A stretch of 64,000 nucleotides of DNA, taken from NCBI GenBank assembly GCA_003255065.1, contig QAOA01002107.1:1-64000 (forward strand), given 5' to 3'. Of this stretch, positions 42,727 through 56,158 are shown piece by piece. Made by a program: the position numbers and the translations under genes. Positions within the stretch are counted from its first letter, which is position 1, and each line of letters begins with the position of its first letter. The notes below the pieces were generated by a model that worked only from the letters and a program-made list of their open reading frames with translations, searched no databases and had not been told where the DNA came from. This DNA is from Cercis canadensis (Eukaryota > Streptophyta > Magnoliopsida > Fabales > Fabaceae).

Positions 42727-45700
42727 TTTAGTATTTAGGGTCTATAGCTTAGGGTTACAGCTCTATGGTTTAGAGTTTAGGAATTAGGGTTAATTAACTA
42801 AGGCTTAAGATTAGGTTATGGGTATAAGGGCATAGGGTTTAGGTTAAAATATAGAGTTTAGGTTTGAGGTTGATGATTTAGGGTTTAGGGTTTAGGTTTT
42901 AGGTTTTGGTTTTAGGGTCTATGATTTAGAGTTAAGGGTCTAAAAGGTTTAAGGTTAAGACTTTACAGATTAGGCTTTAGTGTTAAGAGTTGAGGGTTTA
43001 GTATTTAGGGTTTATGGTATAAGGTCTAAGGATTGAGGTTTAACCTATAAGGTTTAGGATTTAGGTATTCATGTTAAGGATCTAGGGTTAAATTTTGGCT
43101 AAGGGTCTAAGATTTATAGTTTAAGATTTTGGATCTATGTTTTAGGGTTTAGGGTTCATGATATAGGACTTAGTGTATAGGGTCTGAGGTTTAAGATTTA
43201 ACATCTAGGATTTATAGGCTTCTTCTTTAGGGTTCAATGTTGAAGGTTTAGGGTTTGATGATTAAGGTTAAGGGTCAATGGTTATAGGTTTTATGTTTAG
43301 GGTGAAGGGTCGAAAGTTTAGGGTTTAGTATTTTGTTTGTAGAATTTAAAGTCAAGGGCCTAGGATTATGAGTATAGGGTTTAGGGATAAAGGTCTATAG
43401 TTTAGAATTTGGGGCTTATGGTTAAGGATTAAGCATTTAGAATTTAAGGTTTAGGTTTATAGTCTATTATTTATCATTTAAGGTTTAAGGCCTGGGGTTA
43501 AATTCTATGATTTAGGGTTTACAGTTCAATGTTAAGCATCTACAAATTTAGGTTGAGTTTAGGGTTTTAGGTTTTGGATGTAGGTTTTAAGGTTTCATGT
43601 TTGAGGTCAAAGATCAAGGATTTAGGGTTAAAGGTCTATGGTTTAGCATTATGATCTAGGGTTACGAGTCATGAATTTAATGTATAAGGTTTAAGGTTTA
43701 AGTTAAGCATCTAGAGTTTAAGTTAAAGGTCTAGGGTTTCAAGTTAAGGCACTAGCATTTAGTGTCTACGAATTAAGTTATGGGTTTAGAGTGTATGATT
43801 TAAGGTTTAGGGACTATGATTTAAGATTTAGGGTTTATTGTTTAGGTTTTTGAATTTAGGGTTATGGGTCATCAATTTAAGATATAGAATCTAGTGATAT
43901 GCATCTATAGTATATTTTAAGGGTCTAGGCTTTAGGGTTTATGATTTAAGGTTTATAATTTAGGGTTTAAGGTTACGACTCAACGGGTTAAGGTTTAGGT
44001 ATTAGGGATAAGCATCTACGGTTGAGCTTAGGGGTCTAGGGTTTAGGGTTAAGGCTTTAGGGTTTACAATTTAAGAATTAAGGTTAAGCATCTAGAGTTT
44101 AGGTTGAAGGTCTAGGGTTTTGAGTTAAGGATCTAAGTTTTAGGATTAAAGGTCAAGGGTTTAGACTTTAGGGTGTTAGGTTTAAGGTTATATCTAGGGT
44201 TTATGATTTATCATCTAGGGTTTAGGATTCATGATTAAGATTGTAGAGTTTAGGGTTTAAGGATTATCTAAGGTTAAGGTTAAAGGTCTAGGGTTTATGG
44301 TTTAAGATTTAGAGTCTAGGGTTTAGGATTAAAGCTCTAGGGTGGATTATTGCTATGCATCTAGGCTTTAGGTTATGGTTATATGGCTTAAGGTTAGGGA
44401 TCAAGGGTGTAGGGTTTAGGGGTAAGGGTCTAAGGTTTAGGATTTAAGCTTTAATGTCTAGAGTTCAAGATTTAGTGCTAGGATATAGGGTCTAGAGTTT
44501 AAGGTTTAGATTTTAGGGCCTAGATTTTAGGGATTAAGGTTTTGGGTTAAGACTTTTGGATTTAAGGTCTAGCGTTTATGATTTAGGGTTAAGTTTTAGA
44601 GTTATGACTCTTAGGTTTAAGGTTTAGGCTTTTGGGATTAAGGTTAAGTACCTATGATTTAGGTTAAGGTTTAGCGTTTTATGTTTAAGATCTAGGTATT
44701 AGGATTGAGGGTTAAGCATCAAGAGTTTAAGATTTACAATCTAGTTTAAGGGCCTAGGATTTAAGGTTTAGTATCTAGGTTTAGGAATTAAGGTCCAGGT
44801 TTTAGGGTTTAGATATTATGTCTAAGCTCTATGATTTACGATTTACATTTTAGTATTTCATGTTTAAGGTTATGGCTCTAGGGGTTAGGTATTAGAGTTT
44901 TAGGATTAAGGTTAAGCATCTAAGATTTTGGTTAAGGGTTTAAGGTTTATGGTTTAGGGATTAGTGCTAACCATCTAGGGTTTAAGGTTAAGGATCAAGG
45001 GCATAGAGTTTACAGTTAAGGGTCTAGGGTTTACTTTTCAAGGTTTAGGGTTTATGGTCTAGGTTTAGAGTCTATGGTTAAGAATTTAACATTTTAAGTC
45101 ATGATTTTAAGTTATAGGGTTTAGGTTAATTTAAGGATTTAACATTTTAAGTCATGATTTTAAGTTATAGGGTTTAAGTTAAGGGTCTAGAGTTTCGAGT
45201 TTAGGATATAGGTTTTAAGGTTGGGGTTTAAGAGTTTAGCATTTAGGATTTTATGTATAACATTAAGAGTCTAGGGTTTAGGGTTTAGGGTTTAGGGTTT
45301 AGAGTGTAAGGTTAAGGGCTTATAGTTTTGGGTTTAGTATCTGGGGTTTTGGTTTTAGGGCCTAGATTTTTTAGTATAAGGATTAAGGTCTAGGGTTTAA
45401 GATTTATGTTTATGGATCTAGGGTTTAAGGTTTACGATCTTGGGGTTAGGGTTTATGGTCTAACGTTTATTGTTTACATATTAGGTTATAGCATTATAAC
45501 TTTAGGGTTCAAGATTTAGAGTTTTAGGACTAAGGTTAAGCATATAAGGTTTTAGGATAAAGGTTAAGGGTCTAGGGTTTAAGGATTAGGTACTACAATT
45601 TATGGTTTAAGGTTAGTGTTGATTTTAGAATTTATGATTAAGGGTCATAAGTTTAGGGTATAGGGTCTAGGGTTTAAGGTTAAGCATCTAAGATTTAGGT

Positions 45701-45940
45701 GAAGGGTATGGGGCTTTGGGTTTAGGATGTAGTGTTTAGAATTAAAGGACAAGGGTTTAAGGATTTGTGTCTAGGGTTTATGATTTAAGGTTTATGTCTA
45801 GAAATTAAGGTTTAAGGTTAAGGCTCTATAGTTTAAGGAGGCTTTAAAGTTTACGATAAGATTTACAATTCAGGATTTAGGCTTAAGGCTATAAGGTTAG
45901 GGTTTAAAAATAAAGGTTAAGCATATAGGGTTAAGGTTAA
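42727..45940 (+). repeat. Telomere-like block B, unit 3
   Basis: Collinear with 14413-17830. It contains the longest exact telomere run I saw (five tandem TTTAGGG copies, about 45272-45302) and a small duplication of about 45 bp at 45085-45179. No gene. Confidence 0.88.
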
Positions 45941-46366
45941 GATGGTAGCTATAAGCATATAACGGAGATAAAATTAGAAGCACATGTTTTGAAATACAGC
46001 TAGAATCATAAGTTTAGGGTATAGGGTCTAGGGTTTAAGGTTAAGCATCTACGATATAGGTGAAGGGTATAGGGCTTTAAGTTTAGGATGTAGTGTTTAG
46101 AATTAAAGGACAAGGGTTTAAGGATTTGTGTCTAGGGTTTATGATTTAAGGTTTATGTCTAGAAATTAAGGTTTAAGGTTAGTTTAAGGTTTAGGCTTTA
46201 AAGTTTACGATAAGATTTACAATTCAGGATTTAGGCTTAAGGCTATAAGGTTAGGGTTTAAAAATAAAGGTTAAGCATATAGGGTTAAGGTTAAGATGGT
46301 AGCTACAATCACATCACAGAGATAAAATTAGAAGCACATGTTTTGAAATACAGCCTGAAAATGGTA
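45645..46366 (+). repeat. 361-bp tandem duplication found only in unit 3
   Basis: The text tcataagtttagggtatag starts at 45645 and 46006. The first copy runs into the head of the Y14 segment (45941-46005) and is cut off there; the second continues into the full Y14 segment. A duplication breakpoint therefore lies inside the Y14 flank. Confidence 0.85.
45941..46005 (-). pseudogene. Truncated head of Y14-like segment, type B (duplication by-product)
   Basis: gatggtagct followed by aaattagaagcacatgtttt and gaaatacagctaga match 17831-17894, then break into telomere-like text. No exon sequence is included. Confidence 0.75.
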
Positions 46367-46664
46367 TTTTTGAAAATTAACTTTGATGTTTATACAAGAA
46401 AATTAGAATCTACAAAGTTTTTTCCATTTTTTGGTGTAGAAAAATACCTTATGCTCATTTGGCTGAAAGCCCAAACAACATTAGTAATTTGTGTAAGAAG
46501 ATCATATCCATTCAAGGCTTCTATTGCATTTTGAGAATCATCGAAATTCTCATATTTAACCAATGCGTAACCTTAAAATCAAATAATTATAATAATTACT
46601 TGAACAACAATCAAAATATGTATATGATCACATTACCAATCAAGATTACGTTTTGTAAAACTAT
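46295..46664 (-). pseudogene. Y14-like RRM exon with flanking introns, type B copy 3
   Basis: The exon at 46448-46571 on minus matches copies 1 and 2. The flank differs by a 2-bp deletion in an A run (ctacaaagtt) and a few substitutions. The + ORFs at 46343 and 46459 are shadows. Confidence 0.75.
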
Positions 46665-49600
46665 GATTTAGGGATTCTTGCAAAGATTTACAAGTCAAGG
46701 GTCTAGAGTTTCAGATTAATGATCTACAATTTAGAGTATATGGTAAATGGTTCATTGTCTAAGGTTGACATTTTATGATTTAGGGTTAAGCATTATAGCT
46801 CTAGGGTTTAGTTTAAGAGTCTAGGGTTTAGGGTTAAGGCTCTAAGGTTTTGAGTTTAATGATTAAGGTTAAGCATCTAGAATTTAGGTTAAGGGTTTAA
46901 GTTTTAGGTTTTTAGGTTAAGGATCTAGGATTTAAAGTTTAGAGTCTAAAGTTTACGATTTAGAATTTAGGGTTTAGTATTTAAAGTTAAGCATTTATAG
47001 TTGAGGCTAGGTTTAAGGTTTAGGGTTTAGGATTTAGAGAATATGGTTAAGTATCTAAGGTTTAGGTTAAGGGTGTAAGGCCTAAAGTTTAGGATTTAGG
47101 GTTAAGCCAATAGGGTTTAAGATTTAGATATTCAAGTCAAGGGTTTTAGGAATCAAATTTAAGGTTAAATGTCTAAACTTTAGTATTTAGGGTATATGGT
47201 TTAAAGTTAAGGCTCTAGTTTTTAAGGTTTAGGGATTAGGGTTAAGCAACTAGGGCTTAGGATTAGGTTATGGGTATAAGGTCCATGGTTAGGGTTAAAG
47301 GCATAGGGTTTAGGTTTAGGGTCTACAATTTAAGATTTAAAGTTTAAGTTTTAGGTTTTGATTTTAAGGTCTTGGTTTTAGAGTTAAAGGTCTATTGTTT
47401 GAGGTTTAAGGTTAAGACTTTACGAATTAGGCTTTTGTGTTTAGGGTGTAAGATTTAGGATTTATGGTCTAAGGTTTAAGATTTAGGATCTAATTTGAGA
47501 GTTTAAGGTCTAAGATTTAAGGTTTAGTAGCTAGAGTTTTTTTAAGGTATACAATTTAAGGTTTAAGGATTATAGTTTAAGGTTCGGTTTAGAGTTTAGT
47601 TGTTAGGGATAAGCATCTACTGTTGAGCTTAAGGGTCTAGGATTAAAGTTCTAGGGTTTATGCTTTATGATTTAGGGATTAGGGATAAGAATTTATAGTT
47701 AATGTTAAAGGTCTAGTGATTAGGCTATAAGGTGAAGTCTCTAGATTTAGAGTTTAAGGTTTAAGGTTACGGCTTAAAAGTTTAAGATTTAGGGTTAAGA
47801 ATTAAGGTTAAGTAATTAGGGCTGAGGTTAAAGGTCTAAGGTTTAAGGTTTATGATTTAAGGTTAAAGATTTAGGATTTAGGGTTTAAGGATTAGGATTA
47901 AGCATCTAGAGTTTAGGTTAAAGGTCTAGGATTTAGGTTTTATGGTTGAGGCTCTAGATTTAGGGTTTAACATTTAGAAGTTAAGGTTAAACAACTAGGG
48001 TTAAGGTTAAGGGTAGGGTAAGTATCTATTGCCATAAAGATTAGGTTAAAGGTTTAAGGATTAGGGCCTTGTGTTTAGGATTTAGGACTCCAGGTCTTGA
48101 GTTTAAGAAATAGGGTCTAAGGTTAAACATATAAGGTTTAGGTTGAGGGGTTTTTGGTTTCAAGTTAATGATCGAGGTTTCAAGGTTGAAAGTGAAAGGT
48201 TTAGGATTTAGGGTCATTTTTGGGGAGTCTAAGTTTTAAGATTTAAGGTCTAGAGTTTAGTATTTAGGGTTTACAATTAAGGGTATAGTATTAAGAGTTT
48301 AGGTTGTAGATTTTAGGTCTAGGGTTTAGGATTTAAATTTAGAATTTAGGGTTATGACTCTAGAGTTTAGGATTTAAGTATTAGGGTTAAGCATCTATGA
48401 TTGAACTTAAGGGTCTAGGATTTATGATTTAGGGTCTAAGATTTAGTGTTAAGACTCTAAGGTTTAGGATTTAGGATTTAGGAATTAGGGTTAAGCATCT
48501 AGAGTTTATGTCTCAAGAGTTTAGGTTTTGCGATTAGGGTTAAGGGTTTAAGGTCTAGGGTTTAGGGTTAAGTATCTAGAATTTAGGTTAAGGATCTAAG
48601 GTTTAAGATTTAGGGCCTTCAATTTAAGGTTTAGGGTTAAGGGTTTAGGGCCTAAGTCTTAAGGGTCAAGGGTGTAGAATTTAGTGTTAAGGGTCTAATA
48701 TTTATGATTTAGAGATTAAGGTTAAAGGTTTAGGTTTAGTGTTAAGGTTAAAACTCAAGGGATTATGGCTTCTTGTTTGAGGGTTTAGGGTTTTATTTTC
48801 AGTGTTAAACATCAAAAGTTTAGGGTTTAATGTTTAGGTTTAAGAGCTTAAAGCTTTAGTGTTTAACATCTAAGGTGTATAGTTTAGGGCCAAGGGTGAG
48901 TGGTCATAAGTTTAGGGTTTATGGTTAAGAGTCTCTAATTTAAGGTTTAGTGTCTAAGGTTTAGTTGTGAATGTTAAAGGTTAAGAGTTTAAGTTAAGGG
49001 CCTAAGTGTTAGGGCTTATGATCTATAGTTTTAGGTTTATTATCTATGATTTAGAGTGAAGGAATTAAGGTTCAGTCATTAGAGTTTAGGGTTTAAGATT
49101 TATGAATTAGTGTTAACCATCTAAGGCTTCAAATTAGGTTAAGGATCTAGGGTTTAGTAGGATTTAGGGTTTATTGCCTAGGGTTTTGGATTTAAAGTTA
49201 CAAGTCATAAGTTTAAGGTATAGGGTCTATGATTCAACATCTAGGATTTAGGGAATAAGTTAAAGATATATAGTTTAGGGTTTTGGATCTATGGTTTAAG
49301 GATTAAGGCTTTGGATCTAGATTTTAGGATTTAACGTATAGGGCCTATAGTTCAACATCTAAGATTTAGGGAATAGCTTAAAGGTATATAGTTTAGGACT
49401 TTGGATCTAGGGTTTAAGGATTAAGGCTTTGGATTTAGGTTTTAGGGTTTAGAATTTAAGGATTATGGCTTTGCTTTTAAAGTTTAGGGTTTATAGTTTA
49501 AGATTTAAGGTTACGGCTCTAGGGTTAAGGGTTTATGATTCAACATCTAGGGTTGAGGTTATGGGTCTAGGATTTAGGGTTTAAGGTTTACAGATTAGGG

Positions 49601-52600
49601 TTAAGCATATATAATTTAGGGTTAAGGGTCAAGGGTGTAAGATTTAAGGTTAGAGTCTATAGTTTAAGGTTTATGGATTAAGGATTGAGGTTAAGCAATT
49701 AAGGCTTAGGAATAGGTTAAGGGTCTAGGATATATAATTTAGGGTTTAGGATATATGGTTTAAAGCTTAAAGTTTAGTACCTAGGGTTTATGACTTAGGG
49801 TTACGAGTCTTAAGTTTAGGTTGTAGGTTCTAGGGTTTAGGTCAAGGGTCTATGATCTAGGATTTCGGATCTAAGATTCAGTGTTCAAGATTTAGGTTAA
49901 AGGTCTAGGATTTAGAGCTTAGGATAAAGGGTTTAGGGTCTAAGGTTTAGGTTTAAGCCTATGGGGTCTAGGTTTTAGGATTTAGGATTATGGCTCAAGA
50001 GTTTAACGTAGAGGGTCTAGGGTTAAGCATTTAGGATTTAGGTTTAGGGTCTAAGATTTTGGCTTTAGAATCTTGGTTTTAAGTTTGAAGGTCAAGGGTT
50101 TGGAGTTTAGGGATTATTATTTAGGTTCTAGTATCTAAGGTTTAAAGCATAAGATTTTGGGTTAAGGTTCTAGAGTTTAGGGTTTAGAGTCTAAATTTTA
50201 GGATATAATGTTTAGGGTTTAAGATTTAGTGTTTATAATTTAATGTTTAGGATTACCTCTAGGGTTTATGGTTAAGTGTTTAAGGTTAAGCATCTAAGGT
50301 TGAGGTTGAGGTTCTAGGTGGCTTAGGGTTTAAGGTTAAAGCTCTAGGATTTAAGGTTTTGGGATTAAAGTTAAGCATCTATAGTTTAGGTTAAGGGTCA
50401 TAGGTGTAAGGTTAAGGGTTAAGGATATAAAGCTTAGGGTTTAGGGTCTAGGGTTAAAGGCTAGGGTTCATGTTAAAAGTATAGGAATTTAGAGTATAGA
50501 GACTATGCTTTAGGGTTTAAGATTTATGATTAAGGGTCATGAGTTTAGGGTATATAGTCAAGGAGTTAAGGTTAAGTATCTAGTGTTTAGTTTAAGGCTA
50601 AATGGCTTATTAGGGTCTAAAGATTAAGGTTAAGTGTTTAGAATTTAGGGTTTAATTTCTAGGGTTAGTGGTATAGATTTTACGATGTAAGGACTATGGT
50701 TTATGGTTTCATGTTTCAAGTTTAGGTGGTTTAAGGTCTACAATTTAGGTTTTAGTATATACGGTTAAAGGGTTGGGTTTTATGTTAATGGTCTAGGGTT
50801 TACTTAGGATCTAGCAATTAGTGTGAAGGATGAAAGGTCTAAGGATTAGGGTTAAAGGCCTAAGGTTTAGGTAAAAGGTGTAAGGTTCATAATTTTAGGT
50901 ATACAATTTAAGATTTAGGGTTCAAGTTTTAAGGCATAGGGTTTAGCATGAAGGTTTACTGACTAAATTTATAATTTAGAGTTTAGGGTTTAGTTTTTAG
51001 GGCTAAGGGTCTATGATTTAGCATTTAGTTTTTAGGGTTAGGGGTCTAGGATTAAGGGTCTAAGATTAGGGGTCAAAGATTTAAGGTTCAAGGTCTAAGG
51101 TTTAGATTCTAAGATTTAGGATTTAGAGTTTAAAGGTTAGGATCTAGAGTTTAAGGTGTTTTGTCTAGGGTTTAAAGGCTTAGGGTTTAATTAACAATCT
51201 AAGGTTTAAGGTTTAGTATCTAGGGTCTAGTATCTAAGTTATAGAAATTAAGGTTTAGTATTTAGAGTCTAATATTTAAGGTCTTGGTTTTAGAGTATAA
51301 GGTGTAGGATTTAAAGTTTAGCGTTTAGTGTCTAGGGTTAAAATTTGGGATTATGGGTCAAGAGTTTTAAGGTACAGGGTCTAAGGTTAAGCATCTAAGA
51401 TTTAGGTTTGGTCTAAGATTTTGGATTTAGGATCTTGGTCTTAAGTTTGAGGGTCAAGAGTTTAGAATTTAAGATTTAGGGTTATATTTAGGGTTTAGGA
51501 TTTCAAGTTAAGGTTCTAGGATTTAGGAACTAAGTTTTAAGGTATAGCGTCTAGGACTTAAAGTTTATAGTTTGTAGTTTAACGTTTAGGATTGTGGTAC
51601 TAGGGTTTAGGGTTTAGGGTAAAGGATCTAGGATTAAGGTTTTAAGGTTTAGGATCCAAGTTGTTTAAGATTTAGGGTTAAGGCTCTAAAGTCTAGGGTT
51701 TTAGGATTAAAGTTAAGCATCCAGAATTTAGGTTAAGGGTCTAGGGTTTATGGTTTAGAGTTAAGGATCTGGGGTTTAGAATTTAGGATTAAAGGCCTAG
51801 GGTTCATATTAAGAGTCTAGGGTTTAGAGTTTTGAGATTATGATTTAGAGTTTAGTTTCTGGAGTTTAAGATTTACAATTAAAGGTCATGAGTTTAGGGT
51901 ATTAGGTCAAGTGTTTTGTGTTAAGCATATTTAGATAAAAGGTATATAGTTTTGTAAGGTCTAGGATTTAGTTTTTATGGTTGTATCTAGGGTTTATGAT
52001 ATAGGTTTTATAATTTAGGGTTTAAGGTTTTGGGTTTGGATTTAGTGTCTACGATTAAGGGCTTGGAGTTTACATTAAAGGTCTAGGATTTAGGGCCTAG
52101 GATCTAGCATTTAGGTTGAAGGATGAAGAGTCTAGGGATTAGGGTAAAGGGCCTAGGGTTTAGGTTAAAGGTGTAGGGTTTATAGTTTAGGGCATACGAT
52201 TTAAGGTTTAGAATTCAAGTTTTAAGCAATAAGGTTTAGGAATAAAAGTTTAGTGTCTAGGATTTATGATTTAGATTTTAGGGTTAGGAGTCTTAGGGTT
52301 AGTTTCTAGGGTTAAGGGTCTAGGATTTAAGATTAGGGGTCAAGAATGTAAGATATAGGATTTAGGGTAAAGGTTTTATGTTTTCAATTAAAGGTCTATG
52401 TTTTAGGGTTTAAGGTTTAGGATTTAGAGTTTAAAAAAGGTCTATGTTTTAGGGTTTAAGGTTTAGGATTTAGAGTTTAAAGGTTAGGGTATAAGGTTTA
52501 AGGTTTAGTTTTAAAGGCTTAAGGTTTAATTAATAATCTAAGGTTTATGGTTTAGTGTCTAAGTTCTAGGACTTAAGGTTTAGAGTTTAAAATTTAGGGT

Positions 52601-53140
52601 CTTAGTTTTAGAGTATAGGCCATAGGATTTAGGATTTAAGGTTTAGTGTCTATAACTGAGAGTTTAGCATTTCATGTTGAGTGCTAAACATTGAGAGTTT
52701 AGAGTCTAAGGTTTAGGGTTTCAATTTTAGTGTTAAACATCGAGTTAAGGGTTTAGGGTCTAGGATAATGGGTTAGTGTCTAGGGTGTATCATTTAGGGC
52801 CTAAGGTTAATGGTTAGCCTTTAGGATTTAGGGTTTAGGATTTCCATTAAGGGTCTAAGCATTAGGGCTTATGATATAAGGCTTAGGGTTAAGGGTCAAG
52901 AGTTTAAATTTAATGTTTAATATCTAGGGTTTAGGATTAAAGGTTTAAGGTTAAGCCAGTAAGGTTGGATTAGGGTTAAACATCTAGGGTTTAAGATTAG
53001 GTTAAAGGTCTAGAGTTTAGGGTCTATGATTTAAAAATTGAATTTATTGTCTAGGGTTTTGAATTTAGGGTTATGAGTTTAAGGTATAAAGCTTAGGGTT
53101 CATCATCTAAGGTTTATGAATTAGGTTAAAAGGTCTATGG
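46665..53140 (+). repeat. Telomere-like block C, unit 3
   Basis: About 6.5 kb collinear with 18201 on, cut by the gap at 53141. Small unit-specific changes include loss of the phrase tgttaagtgtcaa at 48780 and a short duplication at 52396-52480. No gene. Confidence 0.9.
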
Positions 53141-54129
53141 NNNNNNNNNNNNNNNNNNNNNNNNNNNNNNNNNNNNNNNNNNNNNNNNNNNNNNNNNNNN
53201 NNNNNNNNNNNNNNNNNNNNNNNNNNNNNNNNNNNNNNNNNNNNNNNNNNNNNNNNNNNNNNNNNNNNNNNNNNNNNNNNNNNNNNNNNNNNNNNNNNNN
53301 NNNNNNNNNNNNNNNNNNNNNNNNNNNNNNNNNNNNNNNNNNNNNNNNNNNNNNNNNNNNNNNNNNNNNNNNNNNNNNNNNNNNNNNNNNNNNNNNNNNN
53401 NNNNNNNNNNNNNNNNNNNNNNNNNNNNNNNNNNNNNNNNNNNNNNNNNNNNNNNNNNNNNNNNNNNNNNNNNNNNNNNNNNNNNNNNNNNNNNNNNNNN
53501 NNNNNNNNNNNNNNNNNNNNNNNNNNNNNNNNNNNNNNNNNNNNNNNNNNNNNNNNNNNNNNNNNNNNNNNNNNNNNNNNNNNNNNNNNNNNNNNNNNNN
53601 NNNNNNNNNNNNNNNNNNNNNNNNNNNNNNNNNNNNNNNNNNNNNNNNNNNNNNNNNNNNNNNNNNNNNNNNNNNNNNNNNNNNNNNNNNNNNNNNNNNN
53701 NNNNNNNNNNNNNNNNNNNNNNNNNNNNNNNNNNNNNNNNNNNNNNNNNNNNNNNNNNNNNNNNNNNNNNNNNNNNNNNNNNNNNNNNNNNNNNNNNNNN
53801 NNNNNNNNNNNNNNNNNNNNNNNNNNNNNNNNNNNNNNNNNNNNNNNNNNNNNNNNNNNNNNNNNNNNNNNNNNNNNNNNNNNNNNNNNNNNNNNNNNNN
53901 NNNNNNNNNNNNNNNNNNNNNNNNNNNNNNNNNNNNNNNNNNNNNNNNNNNNNNNNNNNNNNNNNNNNNNNNNNNNNNNNNNNNNNNNNNNNNNNNNNNN
54001 NNNNNNNNNNNNNNNNNNNNNNNNNNNNNNNNNNNNNNNNNNNNNNNNNNNNNNNNNNNNNNNNNNNNNNNNNNNNNNNNNNNNNNNNNNNNNNNNNNNN
54101 NNNNNNNNNNNNNNNNNNNNNNNNNNNNN
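53141..54129. other. Assembly gap, 989 N
   Basis: All N. The flanks align to 38662 and 40668 in unit 2, which are about 2.0 kb apart, so about 1 kb more than shown is probably missing, including any type A Y14 segment. ORFs across the N run are artefacts. Confidence 0.95.
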
Positions 54130-54607
54130 GGTATAAGATCAATGGTTTAGGGTTGACATTTTATAAAGTAGGGTTTAGGATTGTAGCTCTAGGGTAAGCT
54201 TAGAACTTAGGATTTAGGGTTTAATGTTAAGGCTCTAAAGTTTAGGGTTTAATGATTAGGATTAAGCATCTAGAGTTTAGGTTAAGGGTTTAGGTTTTTG
54301 GGTTAATGCTCTATGATTTAAGGTTTAGAGTTTAGAGTTTAAAGTTTAAGATTTAAGATTTAGAATTAGGGTTAAGCATTTATAATTGAGGCTAAAGTTT
54401 AAGGTTTAGGGTTAAGGATCTAGGGTTAAGGATTATGGTTAAGTATCTAAGGTTTAGATTAAGGCTGTAGGGCCTAAGGTTTAGGATTTAGGGTTCAAAA
54501 TTTAAGGTTAAGGGCCAAGGCAATAGGGTTTAGAGATTTAGGTTAAGGGTCCATAGTTTAAGGTTTAGGGAATTAAATTTAAGGTTAAACATCTAGAGTT
54601 TAGTATT
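54130..54607 (+). repeat. Telomere-like sequence before mutator copy 4
   Basis: Matches 12425-12898 and ends in TTTAGTATT at 54599-54607. Confidence 0.88.
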
Positions 54608-54959
54608 GAGTAAAACCCCTTTTTGGTCCTTGAAAGATTGCTTCGGTGACACTTTAGTCCTACAATTATTTTTACCGACACTTTAGTCCCTGAAAGATCA
54701 TTCCGTCAACCATTTTAGTCCTCCGCTAGGGTTTGCTAGTGGGACTTAACAGAAAATGTCATGTGGCACGTTAAGTGCTGACGTGTCCGTTATGTGCTGA
54801 TGTGGCACATTAAAAAAAAAATTAAAAATCCTTCCTCTCTCATTTCTCTCTCTCTCTCCTCTCTCTTCCCCGTCTCCTCTACACCTTTCTCGCTTCAACT
54901 TAGGTAAGAGAAAGACTAGCCAAACTAGTTCTAGTCGTGAGCTAGCAGTCATAGTGCAA

Positions 54960-55326
54960 TTACTCAGGGGTAGCAGGTGCTTCATCTTCCTCTTGTTGCT
55001 TGGCCTCCTCAAGTCCTCTGTAGTTTTCCCTTATTATTGGCAAGAATGACAATGTCAACATAACGCATTGGAGAATCAATGTCACAAAAAGCAATAGTTG
55101 GTATATTTCCAAGAGCAACTTCCTTAATGGGCTGCAATCAAATAAATACAGTAAGGAGTGTGCCTTCCTGCAATTGCACAGGCGCCAGTGTACTGAGCAA
55201 ACTTAAGAACAACTCTCTGACCATAAGGCCTGGCTGTACTTAAGCTTTTCCTATGTNCCTGGCTGTACTGAAGCTTTTCCTATGTTTTACCGAGGTTGAT
55301 AATGTAAATGTCACTCTTCACGTGGA
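54960..55326 (-). pseudogene. Ribosomal protein SA (uS2) gene fragments, copy 4
   Basis: As in the other copies, with the TAA at 54960-54962. It is interrupted by the N at 55257, with ggctgtact(t/g)aagcttttcc present on both sides. The + ORF at 55253-55489 is a by-product of the join. Confidence 0.8.
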
Positions 55327-55547
55327 GTGCATGCCCAAGTACCTCTTCACCGAGTTGACTTGGTATAAGTTACATATACCCCTTTTCTTCATCACCGAGT
55401 TGACTCAATTACATGTACCCCTTCATTTTCACCATGCACCAGTCACCCTTCACGTTCTCCTAAGCCAAGAAGATCTCATTATATGCTAAGTTCATGGACT
55501 AAGTCTACCCAAGGGGGAGAGTACTCAGCTAATAAGTATGAGGATGG
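55327..55547. other. Unidentified mutator segment with ACCGAGTTGACTC motifs, copy 4
   Basis: Counterpart of 13588-13808. The first motif is changed to ACCGAGTTGACTTGGT. Confidence 0.5.
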
Positions 55548-55937
55548 CGGAGAGAGAGAAAGAGATATGAGAGTGAAAGGGAGATATGGCGAAGAGAGAG
55601 AGATGAGAGTGAGAGGGAGATGGTGGACAGAAAGAGAGAAAAGAGTGAGACAAAGATGGAGGAGAAAGAGAGAGATGGCAGAGAAAAAGAGAGATAAGAG
55701 ATAGAGGAGAGAAAGAGATGAGAATGAAAGGGAGAGGGCAAAGAGAAAAAGAGATAAGAGTGAGAGGGAGATGGAGGAGAAAGAGATGAGAGTGAGAGGG
55801 AGATGGTGGAGAGAAAGAAATATGAGAGTGAGACGGAGATGGAGATGGAGCAGAGAGAGAGATGAAAATGAGAGAGAGATAAGAGTGGGAGGGAGTGAGG
55901 GGGAAGAGAGAGAGAGAGAGAAAAGAGATAGGAGGGA
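55548..55937 (+). repeat. GA-rich minisatellite, copy 4
   Basis: Purine-rich imperfect 34-38 bp units. This is the longest of the four tracts. Confidence 0.85.
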
Positions 55938-56158
55938 TTTTTTTAAAATTTTTTAATGTGCCACATCAACACATAACGGACACGTCAGCACTTAACATGC
56001 CACATGACATTTTCTGTTAAGTCCTACTAATAGACCCTAGCAGATGACTAAAATGGCTGACAAAATGATCTTTCAAGGACTAAAGTGTCAGTAAAAATGA
56101 TTGGAGGACTAAAGTGTCACTGAAGCAATCTTTCAAGGACCAAAAAGGGATTTTACTT

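Larger units (their letters stand above)
54608..56158. mobile_element. Non-autonomous Mutator-like element, copy 4
   Basis: Same element. The right end is TTTTACTT (one change) followed by target duplicate TTTAGTATT at 56159-56167. A single N at 55257 sits between two copies of the phrase cctggctgtact, so about 30 bp here is a join artefact. Confidence 0.88.
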
